Positions 46,484-56,004 are shown, numbered from the stretch's first letter. The stretch: DNA of 64,000 nucleotides from Planococcus maitriensis (GCF_003289925.1 NZ_QLZQ01000009.1:1-64000); one strand, 5' to 3'. Notes: generated by a model not told the origin, from the letters alone. Numbers and translations: made by a program.

Positions 46484-47707
46484 TTAGAATGCCCAATTCC
46501 CATGGCGGAAAATCGCTTCGGTCTTGCCGTCTTCCGTAATGCCGTCGATGTCCATATCATTCGAGCCGATCATGAAATCCTCGTGGACAATCGATGTATT
46601 CAACCCGTATTCCTTTAACTGATCGCGTTCCAAGTCTTTTCCACCTTCGAGGCAAGTCGGGTACGAATCACCGATGGCCAAATGGTTCGATGCATTTTCA
46701 TCGAACAAGGTATTATAGAACAAAATGCCGGAAGCTGAAATCGGCGATTCAACCGGCACGAGCGCCAATTCACCGAGATACGCCGCGCCTTCGTCAGCTG
46801 ACAGCAATTCATCGAGCAATTCCTGCCCCACTTCCGCTTTCGCTTCCGTAATGCGGCCGTTCTCGAAGCGCAACGAGAAGCCATCGATGATATTGCCTTG
46901 ATAAACGAGCGGCTTCGTGTTGCGCACGGTGCCTTCTACTTCCATTTTAGCCGGTACGGTATACACTTCTTCAGTCGGCATATTGGCGATGAACGGCACA
47001 TCATCCGGTGTCCGGGAAGCTCCGCTCATCCAAATATGGCCTGTTGGCAAGCCGATCGTCAAATCGGTTCCTGGCGCACGGTAATGCAATTTCCGGTAGC
47101 GCCGCTCGTTCAATGCGGCTGCCCGCCGTTCCAGATTGGCGATATGTTCTTGCCACAATGAGACTGCGTCACCGTCTCCGATGCGCACGGTCCGGAAAAT
47201 CGCTTGCCACAAGGCAGCCATTTGGTCTTGTTCATCCGGGAATACTTTTTGCGCCCATTTCTCGGAAGGGATCGCGACGATCGACCAAGCAATCTTATCG
47301 GAACCGACAGCCTGGCGGTAGCGTTCAAGCGCTCTTCCTGCTGACTTCTGCGCGTCACTTAGGCGTTTTGCCGGAATGCCGGTTAGTAAATCCGGGTCTT
47401 CCGCGTCGATCCACAGGAATGCGCCTTTATGGTCGATGATGGAATCGCGCTGTTTGACGACCCAATCCGGAAATTCATGGAACGCTCCGTCCGGTGCCAA
47501 TTCGTAATGCATCCGCGTAACTGACGGGTCCGAGAACGCGACATGGACTTGTTTTGCTCCCGCTTCGTACGCTTTTTCAACGACCAAGCGAGTGAATTCA
47601 ACGGTGTCCGTCGTCGTCGCAATCAGCAGTTCCTGCCCAGGCTGGACATTGACACCGACTCGGACGGTCAATTCCGCATATTGCGCTAATTTTTCCTGAA
47701 AGCTCAT
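46484..47707 (-). CDS. M29 family metal-dependent aminopeptidase, copy 2
   Basis: This is the second M29 aminopeptidase of the window, 407 residues from ATG 47707 (an ATG one codon earlier is equally open). It shares the PTEEVYT, FYNTLFDENASNHLA and HEDFMIGSNDMDIDG blocks with the copy at 35000-36232. It follows the DEAD-box helicase gene with overlapping stop and start, and precedes the SGNH gene, so all three are probably co-transcribed. Confidence 0.87.
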   Translation of the reverse strand: MSFQEKLAQYAELTVRVGVNVQPGQELLIATTTDTVEFTRLVVEKAYEAGAKQVHVAFSDPSVTRMHYELAPDGAFHEFPDWVVKQRDSIIDHKGAFLWIDAEDPDLLTGIPAKRLSDAQKSAGRALERYRQAVGSDKIAWSIVAIPSEKWAQKVFPDEQDQMAALWQAIFRTVRIGDGDAVSLWQEHIANLERRAAALNERRYRKLHYRAPGTDLTIGLPTGHIWMSGASRTPDDVPFIANMPTEEVYTVPAKMEVEGTVRNTKPLVYQGNIIDGFSLRFENGRITEAKAEVGQELLDELLSADEGAAYLGELALVPVESPISASGILFYNTLFDENASNHLAIGDSYPTCLEGGKDLERDQLKEYGLNTSIVHEDFMIGSNDMDIDGITEDGKTEAIFRHGNWAF

Positions 47708-48864
47708 CATTTCTTCCCCTTTGCTGAAATGGTTTTGCTGTTCCCTTCGATCAGTTCGCCGGCGTGCATGATTTTCTGCACTGGCTTGTCCGGCAATTCT
47801 TTTGTCAGTTTCTTATAATGCTTTTCATCCGCATAGGCAAGGAGCGTCAGCACTTCCCCGTCTGCCCCCGCACGCCCCGTTCTGCCGGAACGGTGCAAAT
47901 ATTGCTCCAAACTCATCGGTGCGTCGACATGGATGACGTGCGTCAATTGCTCGATGTCAAGACCGCGCGCCGCCACTTCCGTCGCGATCAATACAGCCGT
48001 GTCGCCTTTGCGGAAATCATCCAACGCTTTCTTGCGTTCTTCTTTTTTCATTTCGGAATGCAATGTCGCGATTTTGGCATCACGGAACTTCAATTTGCTT
48101 TCCTTCATCAGTACTTGGTCCAGATTGTTGACGAAAGCCAATCCTTTAATGCCTTCCATATGTGACAAACTGCGAAGCAAATCGGTCTTGTCGCGCTCAT
48201 CGACTTTAATGAACGAATGCGTCACTTTTCCTTGTTTCGGCAATTCTTCGGCCGATACTTGCAGGCGTGTCGGATGCTTCATCAATCGCTCCGCCACCAA
48301 TTCGATTTCTTCGGTGATGGTCGCTGATACCAGCACCAACTGACGGTCCTGCTGTGTTTTTTCGATCAGGTCTTTCATGACGCCACGGTGTTCACGCGCC
48401 ATCAATTGGTCGCCCTCGTCCAGTACTAGGATGCGTACTTCGTGCATTTTGAGCTTTTTGGTCTTCACCAATTCACTTAAACGCCCTGGTGTGCCGACGA
48501 CGATTGTCGGTTTTTTCTTCAATTTATCCAATTGCCGCTGAATATTGGCGCCGCCGATCAAAGGCGTGACGGTTACATCCGTCCCTGCCGTCCATTCACG
48601 CAAAACGTTGACGATCTGCATCGCCAATTCCTGTGACGGGGCGATGATCATCGCTTGGGTATTCGGTTTTTTCGGATTGACGCGCTCCAGAATCGGCAAA
48701 ATATATGCCAAAGTTTTTCCGGATCCTGTCGGAGATTCCGCAACGATGTCGTTGCCTGCGAGCATCTCGGGAATCATTTGCTCCTGGATCGGCATCGCCT
48801 CGGCAAAACCGGTTTGTTTCCATTTTTCCTGCCATACAGGACTTAGCTCTTCTATAAATTTCAT
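47707..48864 (-). CDS. yfmL: DEAD-box RNA helicase (YfmL-like)
   Basis: The 385-residue ATP-dependent RNA helicase core has motif I SPTGSGKT, motif II DEGD (a variant of DEAD), motif III SAT and motif VI HRSGRTGR. No long C-terminal RNA-binding extension is present, as in B. subtilis YfmL, which aids ribosome assembly. ATG at 48864 is eight bases after AAGGTGG; a GTG upstream overlaps the site. Confidence 0.85.
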   Translation of the reverse strand: MKFIEELSPVWQEKWKQTGFAEAMPIQEQMIPEMLAGNDIVAESPTGSGKTLAYILPILERVNPKKPNTQAMIIAPSQELAMQIVNVLREWTAGTDVTVTPLIGGANIQRQLDKLKKKPTIVVGTPGRLSELVKTKKLKMHEVRILVLDEGDQLMAREHRGVMKDLIEKTQQDRQLVLVSATITEEIELVAERLMKHPTRLQVSAEELPKQGKVTHSFIKVDERDKTDLLRSLSHMEGIKGLAFVNNLDQVLMKESKLKFRDAKIATLHSEMKKEERKKALDDFRKGDTAVLIATEVAARGLDIEQLTHVIHVDAPMSLEQYLHRSGRTGRAGADGEVLTLLAYADEKHYKKLTKELPDKPVQKIMHAGELIEGNSKTISAKGKK

Positions 48865-48935
48865 GTGCCATTCCACCTTCTTTTCGATGCCTTAAGTGTA
48901 CCATATTCCGCGATGGGACGCCCTTTTAGCCAAAT

Positions 48936-48968
48936 GAAAAGACGGTTCCTTTTCTAAGGAACCGCCCT
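48936..48968 (-). terminator. Terminator of the lmrB-type gene
   Basis: A ten-base GACGGTTCCT/AGGAACCGCC stem with one mismatch at its base has a six-base loop and a short T-run on the minus strand. Confidence 0.75.
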
Positions 48969-48972
48969 GTTT

Positions 48973-50448
48973 TTAATCAGCGTAACGCTGTTTATAAACT
49001 TGGTCTTTTTGTTCTTTCTGTATTTTCCCTACAGCCTGCCCAGGCTTTTTGATGAAGAACGCAAGCAGGAATGCAGCTAATGCGATAACCGTCGAAACCG
49101 TGAAGGAATAATTAATGCCTTCAAGCATGGCGGAAATCGTAGCTGCCTGCTCCGGGACGCCTGAAGCGATGAGCTCGCGTGCAGCCGATTCCGTCCGCGT
49201 GTTCATAAGCGTGACCAGGAATGCGGAACCGATCGCGCCCGAGACTTGCTGCAAGGTATTATTGATCGCCGTACCGTGTGGATAGGATTTCATCGGCAAT
49301 TGGTTGAGCCCATTCGTCATGACCGGCATCATGACCATCGAGATCCCGAACATGCGCAAGGTATAGATGGCCATGATTTCATAATATCCAGTCTCCATCG
49401 ACAAATTGCTGAACAAAAAGGTGGTGAAGACGACAATCGCGAGACCCGGCAATGCCAACACTTTCGCGCCGAACCGGTCGAACAAGCGGCCGGTCACCGG
49501 CGACATGACACCCATGACGAGCGCGCCCGGCAACATCATCAAGCCGGACTGGATCGGAGAGATGCCCTTGATCGTCTGGATATAGATTGGCATAAGGATC
49601 ATCGCAGAGAACATTGCCATCGACAAAGTGACCGAAATGATGGAAGACAAAGCGAACATCGGGTGCTTGTAAACACGGAGCTCCAATAACGGTTCCTCCA
49701 ATTTTAATTGGCGGAAGGTGAAGATTAGCAATGAAATGATTCCGACCGCGATCGTCAAATAGACAGCCGGGTTTTCCCATCCAAGCGATCCCGCTGAACT
49801 GAAGCCGTACAGAATCCCGCCAAAACCGAGGCTCGACAGTACAAGCGATAATGGGTCAAGCGACAACTCGCGGTTTTGGAATGTCAGGTTTTTCAATTTG
49901 AAAATCCCGAGGAGCAACGGGATCAAGGCTATTGGCAGTACGATGAGGAACAGGATTCTCCATGAGTAGGTCTGGACGATAAACCCCGAGAGCGTTGGGC
50001 CTATTGCCGGCGCTACGACCATGACCATCCCGAAGAGCCCCATTGCTTGCCCCCTTTTCTCGATCGGGAACGCGGCAAGCATGACATTCATCAATAACGG
50101 CATCATCAGGGCAGCGCCTGAAGCCTGCACCATACGGCCGATCAACAGTATTGAAAAAACCGGCGCCACAGCGGCGAACAATGTCCCTAGCGAAAACAAG
50201 GACATGGCCACAATGAAAATGGCACGATTTGAATAGCGTTGTATTAAATAAGCACTGGCAGGAATCAGGATGCCGTTGACAAGCATATAACCTGTAACAA
50301 GCCATTGGGCGGTCGCAGCATCGACAGATAAGTCAATCATGATCTCCGGCAGGGCGATATTCAGCAAAGTTTGGTTGAAGATCGCCACAAATGCCCCGGT
50401 AAACAGGATGGCGATTATTCCATAAGGTGGTTTTGTCGTTTCTTTCAT
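48973..50448 (-). CDS. DHA2-family MFS multidrug exporter (LmrB-like)
   Basis: This drug:proton antiporter of the 14-helix DHA2 family has 491 residues. Motif-A-like VTGRLFDRFGAKVL and the antiporter motif C-type GMVMVVAPAIGPTLSGFI are visible. ATG at 50448 follows GGAGG by nine bases. A TetR-type gene is divergent from it, the usual arrangement for a drug pump and its repressor (as in lmrA/lmrB). Substrate is unknown. Confidence 0.87.
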   Translation of the reverse strand: MKETTKPPYGIIAILFTGAFVAIFNQTLLNIALPEIMIDLSVDAATAQWLVTGYMLVNGILIPASAYLIQRYSNRAIFIVAMSLFSLGTLFAAVAPVFSILLIGRMVQASGAALMMPLLMNVMLAAFPIEKRGQAMGLFGMVMVVAPAIGPTLSGFIVQTYSWRILFLIVLPIALIPLLLGIFKLKNLTFQNRELSLDPLSLVLSSLGFGGILYGFSSAGSLGWENPAVYLTIAVGIISLLIFTFRQLKLEEPLLELRVYKHPMFALSSIISVTLSMAMFSAMILMPIYIQTIKGISPIQSGLMMLPGALVMGVMSPVTGRLFDRFGAKVLALPGLAIVVFTTFLFSNLSMETGYYEIMAIYTLRMFGISMVMMPVMTNGLNQLPMKSYPHGTAINNTLQQVSGAIGSAFLVTLMNTRTESAARELIASGVPEQAATISAMLEGINYSFTVSTVIALAAFLLAFFIKKPGQAVGKIQKEQKDQVYKQRYAD

Positions 50449-50506
50449 CTTTCGTTTCCTCCGTCTCGCCGAAATGTTTCGACTGATCATACTCTATCGA
50501 CATATT

Positions 50507-50523
50507 TTATACTCATGGTATAA
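50507..50523. promoter_or_regulatory. Possible TetR operator
   Basis: TTATAC (50507-50512) and GTATAA (50518-50523) flank TCATG in the region between the divergent exporter and TetR genes. The arms are short, so this is tentative. Confidence 0.4.
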
Positions 50524-50632
50524 TTTTTACAAGGAAAACGTTCCAGTAAAACGAAATAAGCGCGAAACATTGATTTCACCGGCTTTTGACGTTATGCTTT
50601 TTTCTATACTACCAGTCCAAAAAGGGGATATT

Positions 50633-51472
50633 ATGAATCCTAAAAAACAGCAAATCATCAATGCCGCCCATCGCCTGTTTATCCAAAAAGGCTATAATGC
50701 CTCATCCATCCAAGACATTCTGGACGAAGCCGGAATTTCCAAAGGCACGTTCTATAATTACTTCACCTCGAAATCGGAATGCCTGATTGCCTTAATGGAA
50801 TCGATCAGTGAAGATATCCGGACAGCACGCATTGCCGCTGCTTTGGGGGAGTCGCCTTCCGATGCGGATCTATTCGCCAGGCAATTGGCGGTCCGCATCC
50901 GCATGAACCATGAGAAAAATCTATTTTCCTTGTATGAAAGCATTTTCTATTCACAAGACGAGGAGTTAAAAGCATTCGGAAAAAGCCAGTATATTGCCGA
51001 ACTCAGGTGGCTCAGCAACCGAATTGTCGATATGTTCGGCGAAGAGGCCAGGCCATATGCGCTTGAGAATGCAGCGATGGCGAACGGGGCGCTTCAGCAA
51101 TTGATGCATGTATGGCGCCTTGGCACCGACCGGCAATTGCCGCTCGATGAACTGACGGACTATATCGTGCTCCGCATGAAACAAGCCGTTGAAATCCAGT
51201 TAAAGGACGGCAAGCGATTTTTATCCGAGCGTCTATTGGAGGAAAGCGCGGAACTGCAGACTTTAACCGACAGTGCCAAACAACTGAAAGCACTTGCCGC
51301 TGCCGCGGAAGATCCTGACTTGCAGCAATTAATTGCATTTCTCGCCGATGAACTCGCGGCCGAAAAGCCGCGCAAAGCCATCGTCAATAGCGTGCTGACC
51401 ACTTTAGGCCAGAGCACGGATGATGCCGAACTGCAGATTTACCTGGAACAAGTGTGGCGCCAGATCAAATGA
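50633..51472 (+). CDS. TetR family transcriptional regulator
   Basis: This probable repressor of the divergent exporter has 279 residues from ATG 50633, which follows AAAGGGG. The N-terminal helix-turn-helix is typical (QIINAAHRLFIQKGYN, SIQDILDEAGISKGTFYNYF). At 279 residues it is longer than most TetR proteins (about 190-200); the extra C-terminal ~80 residues are helical and charged. A TTGATT/TATGCT pair with 17-base spacing (50570-50598) may be its promoter. Confidence 0.87.
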   Translation: MNPKKQQIINAAHRLFIQKGYNASSIQDILDEAGISKGTFYNYFTSKSECLIALMESISEDIRTARIAAALGESPSDADLFARQLAVRIRMNHEKNLFSLYESIFYSQDEELKAFGKSQYIAELRWLSNRIVDMFGEEARPYALENAAMANGALQQLMHVWRLGTDRQLPLDELTDYIVLRMKQAVEIQLKDGKRFLSERLLEESAELQTLTDSAKQLKALAAAAEDPDLQQLIAFLADELAAEKPRKAIVNSVLTTLGQSTDDAELQIYLEQVWRQIK

Positions 51473-51517
51473 AAAAATCCCCTTCCCCGGAATTTTCTCC
51501 AAGGAAGGGGATTTTTT
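51472..51517. terminator. Bidirectional terminator between tetR and amidase
   Basis: AAATCCCCTTCC/GGAAGGGGATTT is flanked by A6 and T6 runs. Confidence 0.9.
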
Positions 51518-52964
51518 ATGATGGTTGGCTCCGCCCCGCTGTTGCTTGTTCAAACGCATAAGCATATTCGATCAGCTTCGGTTCGTCGAATGCCTGGCCC
51601 GCAAACGTGATGCCGAACGGTTCGCCTGATTCCGTCAATCCATAGGGCACGGTAATCGAAGGAAAACCAGCGGCCGCGCCGATATTGCATCCGAAATCTT
51701 TCGGCAAAAGAAGCGCATCGACGCCTGTTTCCCTGAAAGTTTCGTTCATGCCTTGCTCGGCAGCCAAAAAACGGTTGCGCTCAAGTGCCTCGACGTATTC
51801 ACGTTCCGTCAGTTTACCGCTCATCCTATCTGCCTGTTCAAGCAAATTCTGGCCGAATTTCAGCATCGTTTCAGGATGTTCATTATTGAATGCGATGACA
51901 TCGCCCATCGAACGGACCGGATGCTCAGGATTCGAACGTGCCAAGTAGGCGTTCAAGTCCGCTTTGAACTCATGGAGCAGGACCGCAAACCCGAGGTCTT
52001 CCTGGTCCGCGCCCAGGTCGATCTCCTTCACGTCCGCCCCGAATTCCTTCAGCTTGCTGACCGCTTTTTCGAATAGTTCTGCTTGTTCACCCGGGATGTC
52101 TTCAAACAATTGGCGGTCAATCCCGAATCGTGCGCCGGATAGCCCATCTTTTTTCAAATGCCGGCCCCAATCGTAATCTGTGAACTGATCGGCAAATGCC
52201 GTAATGCTGTCTTCTTCATCTTTACCGATCAGGACTTCGAAAACCGCCACCGCATCTTCCACAGTGCGCGCAAGCGGCCCGGCAGTATCTTGTGTGTGCG
52301 ACAAGGGAATGATTCCTGTACGGCTGACCAGGCCGATCGTCGGCTTGATGCCGACCAGGCTGTTCTGTGCTGCAGGATTGATGATCGACCCCGAAGTTTC
52401 CGTCCCGACCGCAGCCGCAGCCAAGTTCGATGCCACTCCGGCCGCCGATCCTGAACTCGATCCGCCGACATCGAATGCACCATACGGGTTTTTCACTTGG
52501 CCCCCACGCGAGCTATAGCCATTGGTCATTTTATCGCTCATGAAATTCGCCCACTCGGTCATGTTCGTTTTCCCAAGGATGACCGCCCCTGCTGCACGCA
52601 GCTTTTCCACCACTTTCGCATCGCGCAGCGCATAATGGTCCGCCATGGCGAGTGAACCGGCGCTGGTATGCATTTTGTCTGCGGTGTCCATATTGTCTTT
52701 CACGAGAAGCGGGATGCCGTGCAGTTTTGAGCGCGGCCCTTTATGCTTCCGCTCAAAATCCAGTGCTTGGGCAGCAAGTAAGGCATCCGGGTTGATCTCG
52801 AGCACGGCTCGGGTATTTTTATCGCGCAGCGAGATATTCTCTTTATACATAAGCACGAGTTCTTCCGAAGTGAGGTTTCCTGCTTCCATCTCTTTCTGCA
52901 ATTCGCCAATCGTCATTTCATCAAGCTTGTTTTTCCGGTAGTCTTCCAATTTTTGATGGTGCAT
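51516..52964 (-). CDS. Amidase signature family enzyme
   Basis: The 482-residue amide hydrolase has a Ser-cisSer-Lys triad: K89 in LLVKDNMDT, the cis-serine in GGSSSGSAAG (about 168-175), and the nucleophile S193 in ETSGSI. It is a stand-alone family member, distinct from gatA, which lies at the right edge. ATG at 52964 follows GGGAGG. A range of amides (for example nitrile-derived or peptide amides) is possible. Confidence 0.87.
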   Translation of the reverse strand: MHHQKLEDYRKNKLDEMTIGELQKEMEAGNLTSEELVLMYKENISLRDKNTRAVLEINPDALLAAQALDFERKHKGPRSKLHGIPLLVKDNMDTADKMHTSAGSLAMADHYALRDAKVVEKLRAAGAVILGKTNMTEWANFMSDKMTNGYSSRGGQVKNPYGAFDVGGSSSGSAAGVASNLAAAAVGTETSGSIINPAAQNSLVGIKPTIGLVSRTGIIPLSHTQDTAGPLARTVEDAVAVFEVLIGKDEEDSITAFADQFTDYDWGRHLKKDGLSGARFGIDRQLFEDIPGEQAELFEKAVSKLKEFGADVKEIDLGADQEDLGFAVLLHEFKADLNAYLARSNPEHPVRSMGDVIAFNNEHPETMLKFGQNLLEQADRMSGKLTEREYVEALERNRFLAAEQGMNETFRETGVDALLLPKDFGCNIGAAAGFPSITVPYGLTESGEPFGITFAGQAFDEPKLIEYAYAFEQATAGRSQPS

Positions 52965-53017
52965 GGCTGTTCCTCCCAGATGGTACAAAATAAACCCTTT
53001 TTAGGGCCGCTGGTATC

Positions 53018-53051
53018 TAAAAAAGCCTGAGCTTATGAGCTTAGGCTTTTA
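53018..53051 (-). terminator. Terminator overlapping the end of the fbpA-like gene
   Basis: An AAAAGCCTGAGCT/AGCTTAGGCTTTT stem is followed on the minus strand by T6. It includes the stop codon of the small gene. Confidence 0.85.
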
Positions 53052-53191
53052 TCGGTATATTCCTTTAACAGTTCATATAAGGACAGTTCATAGAGCTGTC
53101 TGCCGTTGATCTTGAAGACATTGTTCGAAACAAGCTCATCAATGACCATCGACCGTTTGTCTTCGAATTTCGACTCGGGTATGTGTTCCAT
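53033..53191 (-). CDS. FbpA-like small protein (Fur-regulated basic protein family)
   Basis: A 52-codon ORF below common ORF cut-offs encodes a protein whose second half, NVFKINGRQLYELSLYELLKEY in sense, matches the pattern of the Fur_reg_FbpA family (VIDELVSNNVF, then RQLYELSL). In B. subtilis FbpA is an iron-sparing regulator helper under Fur. AAGGAG lies upstream, at a longer than usual distance (about 12 bases). A partial Fur-box-like palindrome is in the promoter region. This copy is less basic than its family name suggests. Confidence 0.7.
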   Translation of the reverse strand: MEHIPESKFEDKRSMVIDELVSNNVFKINGRQLYELSLYELLKEYTDKSLSS

Positions 53192-53212
53192 CGTGCTTCT
53201 TCTCTCCTTGCA

Positions 53213-53229
53213 GATAGTATCACTATTTC
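53213..53229. promoter_or_regulatory. Partial Fur-box-like palindrome
   Basis: GATAGTATCACTATTTC has ATAGT/ACTAT arms and resembles the GATAAT-n-ATTATC Fur pattern at most arm positions, but not perfectly. Confidence 0.4.
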
Positions 53230-53317
53230 TATACCCGAAATGATCTGCCCCTAAAACCTGCCAACAGAAAAACTGCCGATAATTTTTCGTACCGCCCCCG
53301 TTTCGGCAAATTTCAAC

Positions 53318-53744
53318 TCACGCTTTGCCAGGATAGCGCTCCTGCAAATACGCAGCTGCATTTCGGATCAATTCTTTCAGCACTTCCGGATCGATATCGC
53401 TAAGCTTATTGATGTAGATGCAGGATTTACCCGACGTGCATTTCCCCAGGCGATCGAGCGCATCCGGATCTTTTTCTGCACACCCTGTCAAATACAGGCT
53501 GATTTTCGCTTTGCGCGGGGAAAATCCGGCAAGCGGCGCATCGCCTTCATGGCCAGTCGCGTAGCGGTAATGGTAGGAGCCGAAACCGATAATGCTGTCC
53601 CCCCCACATTTTCGCCGGATGGCCGGTCGCTTGTTCAAAAATCTCCAGCAGCCGGTAAGCATCTTCTTTTTTTGACGGCTTTTCGACCGATTCGATGAAT
53701 TCGATGACACTGCCTTCATGTTGTTTCGTTTTTTGTTCGTACAT
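53318..53744 (-). pseudogene. DUF1801 protein gene with a frameshift in a G7 run
   Basis: Two minus-strand frames together give one DUF1801-family protein. The first (from ATG 53744, after GGAGGAGGG) runs to KMWGG, and the second continues with DSIIGFGSYHYRYATGHEGD to the stop at 53318. The break is at seven C on the plus strand (53599-53605); six would restore the reading frame of about 141 residues. A sequencing error, a recent mutation or a phase-variable tract are all possible. DUF1801 proteins are YdhG/YjhT-like with unknown function. Confidence 0.75.
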
Positions 53745-53937
53745 CGCTAGCCCTCCTCCCGAAAACTCCTGGTTCCTACTTCCACATATCGCGCCCATTG
53801 TCCTGCATGGACACGCAATGCCGGATACGGAACGTGACGGTCATTTCCATTCCGATAATGTTAAGTCAAAATGTCACATATCTTCCCGTGTCCCGTGCCT
53901 CCCTTTCTTGATGCTTGGCCCGCTCTCTTGCCATTGA

Positions 53938-54414
53938 CTATGCTTTGTATTGGCTAGTGAAGTGTTCCGCCAACTCCTCGATTTGCTGTTCCCTTTTTTT
54001 ATGGGACCAATTGATGATGGCGGTGGAATTGACCACTGCCCCTTTCGCTTCAAGCAATGTCTTCATTTTCGCCATGGCCCTATTGCCGCCCATCCATTTA
54101 TAACGGAATTGCTGTGTCAAGAAACAGGAGACATTCTCTGAACCGAGATCCGGAATCTGCTCAACATACTTAGTAAATCCCGGACATAGTGTAAAAGCCT
54201 GCACCCACGCCCCAAAAATCAAGGCATCGAACCTTGCTGTTTCCGGCAGTGAATCCAATTGTACAGCTGCAGGTTTTTTTGTCTCGCCTTCCTCAAGGTT
54301 TTGCATCCTCCTTAACTGCACTTCGTGGCCATCAGCCTGCAATTTTTCACGAATCCGTTCGCCAACTAATAAAGTATGCCCGGTCTGGGAATGCACGATA
54401 ATGCCGATCTTCAT
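53938..54414 (-). CDS. Flavodoxin family protein
   Basis: The 158-residue protein opens with IIVHSQTGHTLLVGERI, the flavodoxin FMN phosphate loop, and contains FGAWVQAFTLCPGFTKY around the second loop. ATG at 54414, eight bases after GGAGG, is used; the frame extends 50 codons upstream but that part begins inside the terminator of the next gene and has no ribosome site. Neighbouring 193 bases (53745-53937) hold nothing recognisable. Confidence 0.75.
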   Translation of the reverse strand: MKIGIIVHSQTGHTLLVGERIREKLQADGHEVQLRRMQNLEEGETKKPAAVQLDSLPETARFDALIFGAWVQAFTLCPGFTKYVEQIPDLGSENVSCFLTQQFRYKWMGGNRAMAKMKTLLEAKGAVVNSTAIINWSHKKREQQIEELAEHFTSQYKA

Positions 54415-54552
54415 GCCCTTGCCCTCCTTCAGGTGAAGCGCTGGCAATTCCATGTGCGGCGCTTCATCAATCGTTGCTTGACTACTTCCCTGCGCTGCAA
54501 GATTTTCCTTTCTCCTAAAGTCCATGATTTCACTTTCAACCTCCACTTGCAT

Positions 54553-54590
54553 AAAAAAAACCAATGCTGTTCAAAGAACGAGCATTGGGG
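54553..54590 (-). terminator. Terminator of rlmCD
   Basis: CCAATGCT/AGCATTGG with a 12-base loop is followed on the minus strand by T8. Confidence 0.85.
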
Positions 54591-54642
54591 TAAGAACATC
54601 AACTTATAGTTCATTTCATAAATGGTTCATGCTGGAAATGGA

Positions 54643-56004
54643 TCAGCTTCTCGTTAGCCAAGCGACACATTCAACGTGCGTCGTCTGCGGGAACATATCG
54701 ACCGGCTGCACTTCCTGCGTCCGGTAGCCGCCGTCTTCCAAAATGCGCAGGTCACGCGCCAATGTCGCGGGGTTGCAGGAAACATAGACGATGCGCTCGG
54801 GTCTTTGTTCGAGCATCGTCTGGAGAAGCGCTTCGTCACAGCCCTTGCGCGGCGGGTCGACGACAAGCACATCGGCTTCTTTGCCCTCTTTATACCAGCG
54901 CGGAATGACTTCTTCAGCAGGGCCAGCTTCGAATAAGGTATTGGTGAAGCCGTTCAAATCGGCATTGCGCTTGGCGTCTTCGATCGCCTGCGGGACGATC
55001 TCGACGCCCATGACGAATTTTGCGCGCTGTGCAAGGAATAGCGAAATCGTGCCGATGCCGCAATACGCATCGATCACCGTTTCGCTTCCAGTCAGCCCCG
55101 CGTAATCAAGCGCCTGCCCGTACAGGACTTCCGTCTGTTCTGGGTTGACCTGATAGAACGAACGCGCAGAGATCTCGAAGCGCACATCGCCGATCCGGTC
55201 TTCAATGATGTCTTTGCCCCATAGGTTGATGGTTTCGTTCCCGAAAATGACATTGGTTTTTTCAGGATTGACATTCTGCATGATCGACGTCACGTCCGGC
55301 AATGCTGCGCGGATCGCTTCGACGGCACGCTCGGCTTGGGGGAATTTCTGTTTCTTCGTCACCAAGACGACCATCAATTCGCCCGTCACGCGCCCTTTGC
55401 GGAGAACGACATGGCGCAGCATGCCGCGATGTGTCTTCTCTTCGTACGGCTCGATGCCCATGTCCTGCAAATTGCGCTTGAGCGACGCCATCAACATATC
55501 CGCTTCCGGCGTTTGGATCAGGCAGATATCGGTATCGGCAATGCGGTGCGAGCGCGGCTGGTAAAAGCCTGCTACGACGCGGCCGTCATCAAGGCCGAAA
55601 GGAATCTGCGATTTATTGCGGTAACGCCACGGATTGTCCATGCCCTTGACCGGACGGACCGGCACGTCCGGCAATTTCCCGAGACGCGCCATCGCATCGC
55701 GCACCACTTTCTCTTTGTATTTCAATTGGCCCTCATAGGACAAGTGCTGCAATTGGCAGCCGCCGCAAATTTCAAACACCGGGCACGGCGCGTCGATGCG
55801 GTCTGCGGATTTCTCCTCGATCGAGATGAGTTTGGCGAAGCCGTAGGACTTCAAGGTTTTCAATACATGCACAGTCACTGTCTCACCCGGCAATGCATCC
55901 TTGATGAACAGCGGATAGCCGTCCACTTTGGCGACGCCGGCCCCATCATGCGTCAAGTCTTCGACGTAGACGGATAAGCGGTCATTTTTCGTTACTGGTT
56001 TCAT
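54643..56004 (-). CDS. rlmCD: 23S rRNA (uracil-5-)-methyltransferase RlmCD
   Basis: This enzyme makes m5U in 23S rRNA (positions 747 and 1939 in E. coli numbering for the B. subtilis YefA). The 453-residue protein has the TRAM domain (about 8-62), iron-sulphur motif [19 protein letters not shown] motif [12 protein letters not shown] and nucleophile in [13 protein letters not shown] at 56004 lies eight bases after GGAG. Proximity to dgkB and gatBA matches yefA in B. subtilis. A paralogue lies at 20647-22011. Confidence 0.9.
   Translation of the reverse strand: MKPVTKNDRLSVYVEDLTHDGAGVAKVDGYPLFIKDALPGETVTVHVLKTLKSYGFAKLISIEEKSADRIDAPCPVFEICGGCQLQHLSYEGQLKYKEKVVRDAMARLGKLPDVPVRPVKGMDNPWRYRNKSQIPFGLDDGRVVAGFYQPRSHRIADTDICLIQTPEADMLMASLKRNLQDMGIEPYEEKTHRGMLRHVVLRKGRVTGELMVVLVTKKQKFPQAERAVEAIRAALPDVTSIMQNVNPEKTNVIFGNETINLWGKDIIEDRIGDVRFEISARSFYQVNPEQTEVLYGQALDYAGLTGSETVIDAYCGIGTISLFLAQRAKFVMGVEIVPQAIEDAKRNADLNGFTNTLFEAGPAEEVIPRWYKEGKEADVLVVDPPRKGCDEALLQTMLEQRPERIVYVSCNPATLARDLRILEDGGYRTQEVQPVDMFPQTTHVECVAWLTRS

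Noticed and set aside
54415-54564. N-terminal extension of the second flavodoxin
   Set aside because: It starts inside the rlmCD terminator and lacks a ribosome site.
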